A stretch of 9,947 nt of DNA from Oscillospiraceae bacterium (lineage in GTDB: Bacteria > Bacillota > Clostridia > Oscillospirales > Acutalibacteraceae), in NCBI GenBank assembly GCA_019422905.1, contig JAHZCM010000009.1, positions 17,875 through 27,821 on the forward strand, read 5' to 3'. Below are positions 6,855 through 9,947 of the stretch, in pieces. How positions within the stretch are numbered: position 1 is the stretch's first letter; every line of letters starts with the position of its first letter. The position numbers and the translations under genes were made by a program. The notes under the pieces are model-generated. The model ran no database searches, was not told the origin of the DNA, and saw only the letters and a program-made list of their open reading frames with translations.

Positions 6855-7762
6855 TACGCCTCAACCTCCGTTTCCTGCTCCTCGGCCGGCTGCACGCAAG
6901 CGCCCTGCTTTTCGGCGTCGTGCATCCGGATGAGCTGCGCAATCATCCGCTTCTGGCGGCTTCTCGGCGTAATCAGGTCAATAAAACCGTGCTCCAGCAG
7001 AAATTCCGCGCGCTGGAAGCCCTCCGGCAGCTTTTTGCGGATGGTCTGCTCGATGACGCGCGCGCCGGCAAAGCCGATCATCGCGTCCGGCTCCGCCATA
7101 ATCACGTCGCCGTCCATCGCAAAGCTCGCCGTCACGCCGCCGGTCGTGGGATCGGTGAGAACCGTCAGATAAAAAAGGCCCGCGTCGCTGTGCAGGCGCA
7201 CCGCGCCGCTCGTTTTTGCCATCTGCATCAGGGAGAGGATTCCCTCCTGCATGCGCGCGCCGCCCGCGGCGGTAAAGCCGACGACAGGCAAGCGGTGCTG
7301 TGTGGCGTATTCAAACAGGCGCGTGATCTTTTCACCGACCACCGTGCCCATGCTGCCCATCATAAAATGGGGATCCATGCAGAACACAGCGCAGGGCTCG
7401 CCCTCCACCTGCATGGTGCCGCAGATGACGGCCTCCTTCTCGCGGGTGGAAAGCCGCGCGCTCTTGAGCTTATTCTCATAATTCGGGAATTCGAGGATAT
7501 CGCGGCTCGTCATATCGCCGTCCAGCTCCACAAAGCTGTCCTCATCCGCGAGGAAGCTGATGCGCTGGCGCGCCGTCATACGAAAATGGTGCCCGCAGCG
7601 GCAGACATTCTGCGTGTCCCAAAGCTCCGAGACCGGCGTCTGCGTGTTGCATTTCGGGCAGGTCATCGTGATCTCATGCGCTTCCTCCTGCGGATTTTTC
7701 GGCTGCTTGCCGCCCTTCTCCAGCTCGTTCTGCGGCGAGCGGAACAGGCCCATCAGATTCAT
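6854..7762 (-). CDS. accD: Acetyl-CoA carboxylase carboxyltransferase subunit beta
   Basis: 302 residues; partner of AccA in carboxyl transfer to acetyl-CoA. The N-terminal zinc ribbon reads CPKC, then 15 residues, then C-R-C-G-H-H. Most AccD proteins have C-x2-C at the second knuckle, but here it is C-x-C, one residue short. The carboxyltransferase domain follows with AAGGARMQEG, LSLMQMAKTSGAV, LTDPTTGGVTASFAM and IGFAGARVIEQT, all typical. The tail is short and acidic (EEQETEVEA). The ATG at 7762 has GGGAG 9 nt upstream and lies 65 nt after the accC stop. Its stop codon shares one base with the accA ATG. Identification is secure despite the unusual zinc knuckle. Confidence 0.97.
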   Translation of the reverse strand: MNLMGLFRSPQNELEKGGKQPKNPQEEAHEITMTCPKCNTQTPVSELWDTQNVCRCGHHFRMTARQRISFLADEDSFVELDGDMTSRDILEFPNYENKLKSARLSTREKEAVICGTMQVEGEPCAVFCMDPHFMMGSMGTVVGEKITRLFEYATQHRLPVVGFTAAGGARMQEGILSLMQMAKTSGAVRLHSDAGLFYLTVLTDPTTGGVTASFAMDGDVIMAEPDAMIGFAGARVIEQTIRKKLPEGFQRAEFLLEHGFIDLITPRSRQKRMIAQLIRMHDAEKQGACVQPAEEQETEVEA

Positions 7763-7827
7763 AACGCTTTACTCCCTTCGGTTCATGGATCATTTTCAAA
7801 GGCCGCACGGCGGACGGGCGCGCCGGC

Positions 7828-9141
7828 TCAGCCCTCGCGGTTTTGGATAAAGTCCGTATAATAATCTCCGCTCTGGAAAACCGGGTCGCGGATAATGTCA
7901 ATCTGGTCTTCAATATTGTTCGGCAGGCCGCCGATCACAAGCTCGCACAGGGCGGACTGCATCTTGCGGATCGCCTCCTCGCGGGTGGAGGAAAAGACGA
8001 TCATCTTGCCGAGCATCGAATCGTAGAACGGCGGCACCTCGCAGCCCTGATACAGGAACGTATCGAAGCGCACCCACGGGCCGGAGGGGATATGCAGGAA
8101 ATTGACCTTGCCCACGCCGCCCGCGTTGATACGGCATTCGATCGCCGCGCCGCGCACCTTGAGATCCTCCTGCGTGCAATCGAGCTCCACGCCCGCCGCG
8201 ATGCGGATCTGCCACTTCACGATATCCTTGCCGGTGACAAGCTCCGAAACCGGATGCTCCACCTGCAGGCGCGTGTTCATCTCCATAAAGTAGAAATTTT
8301 TATCCTTGTCCATCAAAAATTCGACGGTGCCGGCGTTGACGTAGCCCACGGCCTTCGCCGCCTTGGTCGCCGCCTCAAACAGCTCGCGCCGCTTTTCCTT
8401 CGAAACACCCGGCGAGGGGGATTCCTCCAGCAGCTTCTGGTTGTTGCGCTGGATCGAGCATTCGCGCTCGCCGAGGCACACCACGTTTCCCTGCTCGTCG
8501 CAGAGAAGCTGCACCTCGATGTGCTTTGCGGGATATATGTATTTTTCCATGTACATCCGCCCGTCGCCGAACGCCCGGAGCGCTTCGTTCGAGGCGGTGT
8601 TGAACGCCTGCTCAATCTCCTCCGGCGCGCGCACAAGGCGGATGCCCTTGCCGCCGCCGCCCGCCGAGGCCTTGAGCATGACGGGATAGCCGATTTTTTC
8701 CGCGGCCGCTTTCGCCGCTTCCGCATCTTCCAAAATCTCCGTGCCGGGAATCGTCGGCACGCCGGACCGCTGCATCAGGCGGCGCGCGGCGTCCTTATCG
8801 CCCATACGCGAAATCAGGTCTCCGGAAGGGCCGACGAATGCAATGCCGTATTTTTTGCACAGGTTCGCAAATTCCGCGTTCTCCGCCAAAAAGCCGTAGC
8901 CCGGGTGGATTGCCTGCGCCTTGCACGCAATCGCCGCGCTGAGAATGCGCTCCTGATTGAGATAGCTGTCCTTTGCGGCGGCCTCGCCGATGCAGACGGC
9001 CTCGTCCGCCAGCGCCACATGGATGGACTCCGCGTCCGCCTTGGAATAGACCGCAACGGTGCGGATGCCCATCTCCTTGCAGGCCCGGATGATGCGCACC
9101 GCGATCTCGCCGCGATTGGCAACGAGTAATTTTGTAAACAT
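7828..9141 (-). CDS. accC: Acetyl-CoA carboxylase, biotin carboxylase subunit
   Basis: 437 residues. AccC uses ATP and bicarbonate to carboxylate the biotin on AccB. The N-terminal domain opens with KLLVANRGEIAVRIIRACKE. The ATP-grasp domain has the glycine-rich loop KASAGGGGKGIRLV, then MEKYIYPAKHIEVQ, and the metal/catalytic stretch EMNTRLQVEHPVSELVTG. The C-terminal domain has ECRINA (R337, equivalent to E. coli R338), then YDSMLGK. Between CRINA and the LHIPSGP strand the usual stretch, with an E-N/D-P and an F-x-P-S/C-x-G segment, is replaced by GGVGKVNF. That is about 8 residues shorter than normal and fits the slightly short total length (family about 445-455). A GGAAAGGAAAG purine tract precedes the ATG. 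It follows fabZ after 30 nt. Identification is secure; the effect of the missing segment is unknown. Confidence 0.96.
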   Translation of the reverse strand: MFTKLLVANRGEIAVRIIRACKEMGIRTVAVYSKADAESIHVALADEAVCIGEAAAKDSYLNQERILSAAIACKAQAIHPGYGFLAENAEFANLCKKYGIAFVGPSGDLISRMGDKDAARRLMQRSGVPTIPGTEILEDAEAAKAAAEKIGYPVMLKASAGGGGKGIRLVRAPEEIEQAFNTASNEALRAFGDGRMYMEKYIYPAKHIEVQLLCDEQGNVVCLGERECSIQRNNQKLLEESPSPGVSKEKRRELFEAATKAAKAVGYVNAGTVEFLMDKDKNFYFMEMNTRLQVEHPVSELVTGKDIVKWQIRIAAGVELDCTQEDLKVRGAAIECRINAGGVGKVNFLHIPSGPWVRFDTFLYQGCEVPPFYDSMLGKMIVFSSTREEAIRKMQSALCELVIGGLPNNIEDQIDIIRDPVFQSGDYYTDFIQNREG

Positions 9142-9171
9142 ACGCTTCGTCTTTCCTTTCCTGCGCAGAAA

Positions 9172-9588
9172 TCAGCCCTTCACAAGTGCAAACGAAAACT
9201 CCGCGGACACGCAGACCTTTCCGTTCACGCGGCCGACGCCCTTTGCGAAGTAAAACGCGCCGCGCTGGCGCACAAGCTCGCACTCGGTCTCCAGCGTGTC
9301 GCCGGGCTTTACCATACCGCGGAACTTTACCTTATCGAGACTCGTAAATACCGGGGTCATGCCCTCGGCGGCGCCGTCCGCAAGCAGCACGCAGGCGCTC
9401 TGCGCGAGCATCTCGCACTGGATCACGCCGGGCACGATCGGGTTGCCCGGAAAATGGCCCTGCAGGAAATACTCGTCGCCGCGGATATGGCATTTGCCCA
9501 GCGATTTTCCGTCCACAAGCTCCACCTCATCCACGAGCAGCATCGGCTCGCGGTGGGGCAGAATCTTTTTGATTTCTTCCTTGTTCAT
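9172..9588 (-). CDS. fabZ: 3-hydroxyacyl-[acyl-carrier-protein] dehydratase FabZ
   Basis: 138 residues from ATG; an in-frame GTG directly before it (9591-9589) is an alternative start adding one residue. FabZ dehydrates 3-hydroxyacyl-ACP to trans-2-enoyl-ACP in the type II fatty acid elongation cycle, as a hot-dog-fold cytoplasmic enzyme. Seen here: ILPHREPMLLVDEV at the N-terminus, then the active-site helix region GHFPGNPIVPGVIQCEMLAQ, with the catalytic His of GHFPGNP and the catalytic Glu of CEMLAQ. MVKPGDTL follows, typical of the family. Length matches FabZ (about 140-150). There is no clear Shine-Dalgarno; the leader is GC-rich and can fold into hairpins. Its place between accB and accC is normal for Firmicutes. 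Identification is secure. Confidence 0.97.
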   Translation of the reverse strand: MNKEEIKKILPHREPMLLVDEVELVDGKSLGKCHIRGDEYFLQGHFPGNPIVPGVIQCEMLAQSACVLLADGAAEGMTPVFTSLDKVKFRGMVKPGDTLETECELVRQRGAFYFAKGVGRVNGKVCVSAEFSFALVKG

Positions 9589-9743
9589 CACAAACTACCA
9601 CGCCCCCGCCGGAAAAGCGGGAGTGATCCTTTCTCCCAAAATTCAAGCAGGCCATGCGGCGCAAAGCCGCCGCCCCGCTTTGGACGGCAAAGCGCGAAGC
9701 CGCATACGCCCGTATTTTTCACGCGGCCGCCTCTCCGCCGAAA
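9589..9743 (-). other. GC-rich leader between accB and fabZ with alternative hairpins
   Basis: 155 nt without a gene, unusually long for this compact cluster. Read on plus coordinates, CCCGC (9605-9609) can pair with GCGGG (9617-9621). The overlapping GGGAG (9619-9623) can instead pair with CTCCC (9633-9637), so the two hairpins exclude each other. The loop of the second carries AAAGGA on the transcript strand. A further GCGGC/GCCGC hairpin lies near 9656-9670. No clear Shine-Dalgarno precedes fabZ. The pairing is seen; any regulatory role is speculative, since GC-rich DNA forms such stems readily. Confidence 0.4.

Positions 9744-9947
<204 letters not shown>

Noticed and set aside
6842..7861. 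Plus-strand open frame of 339 codons opposite accD
   Set aside because: Antisense shadow of accD, with Ala/Arg/His-rich low-information translation and no recognisable motif.
7843..9129. Plus-strand open frame of 428 codons opposite accC
   Set aside because: It is antisense to a clearly identified accC, and its His/Arg/Ala/Leu-rich product is the usual artefact of GC-rich third positions; no family features seen.

Overview
The window comes from a Gram-positive anaerobe, most likely a gut-type member of the Firmicutes (class Clostridia, perhaps Oscillospirales). This is inferred from three things: a type II fatty acid synthesis cluster in the order usual for Firmicutes (accB-fabZ-accC-accD-accA), a very large surface protein ending in a PKTGD sorting signal, and a fibro-slime domain combined with Cna-B/pilin-like isopeptide domains. 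No species is claimed.

All convincing genes lie on the minus strand. Reading in the direction of transcription (high to low coordinates), the right half carries the end of accB (biotin carrier protein, cut by the window edge), fabZ (3-hydroxyacyl-ACP dehydratase), accC (biotin carboxylase), accD and accA (the two carboxyltransferase subunits). They are closely packed: accC follows fabZ after about 30 nt, accD follows accC after 65 nt, and accD and accA overlap by one base in a TAATG. Together they make malonyl-CoA from acetyl-CoA, with FabZ supplying the dehydration step of chain elongation. The cluster ends in two tandem intrinsic terminators at about 5920-6021.

A gap of about 600 bp (5489-6089) follows. 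It is AT-rich around 5520-5760 and holds no convincing gene. It contains the terminators, a 45-bp-period direct repeat of a promoter-like sequence pointing to the plus strand, and some micro-ORFs behind a good Shine-Dalgarno sequence.

The left half (1-5488) is one open frame of at least 1829 codons, cut by the left edge probably only a few residues before its end. It encodes a secreted, wall-anchored, multidomain adhesin or pilin-like protein: signal peptide, acidic linker, fibro-slime (PA14-like) region, two Cna-B/SpaA-like domains (the second with a long insertion), four C-terminal isopeptide-type domains, a Pro-rich stalk, PKTGD, a membrane helix and a basic tail. It is transcribed separately from the acc cluster.

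No new multi-gene system is evident. The points most worth a second look are the adhesin's architecture with internal PKTG copies, the tandem promoter-like repeats, a shortened conserved segment in AccC, and a C-x-C in place of C-x2-C in the AccD zinc ribbon.
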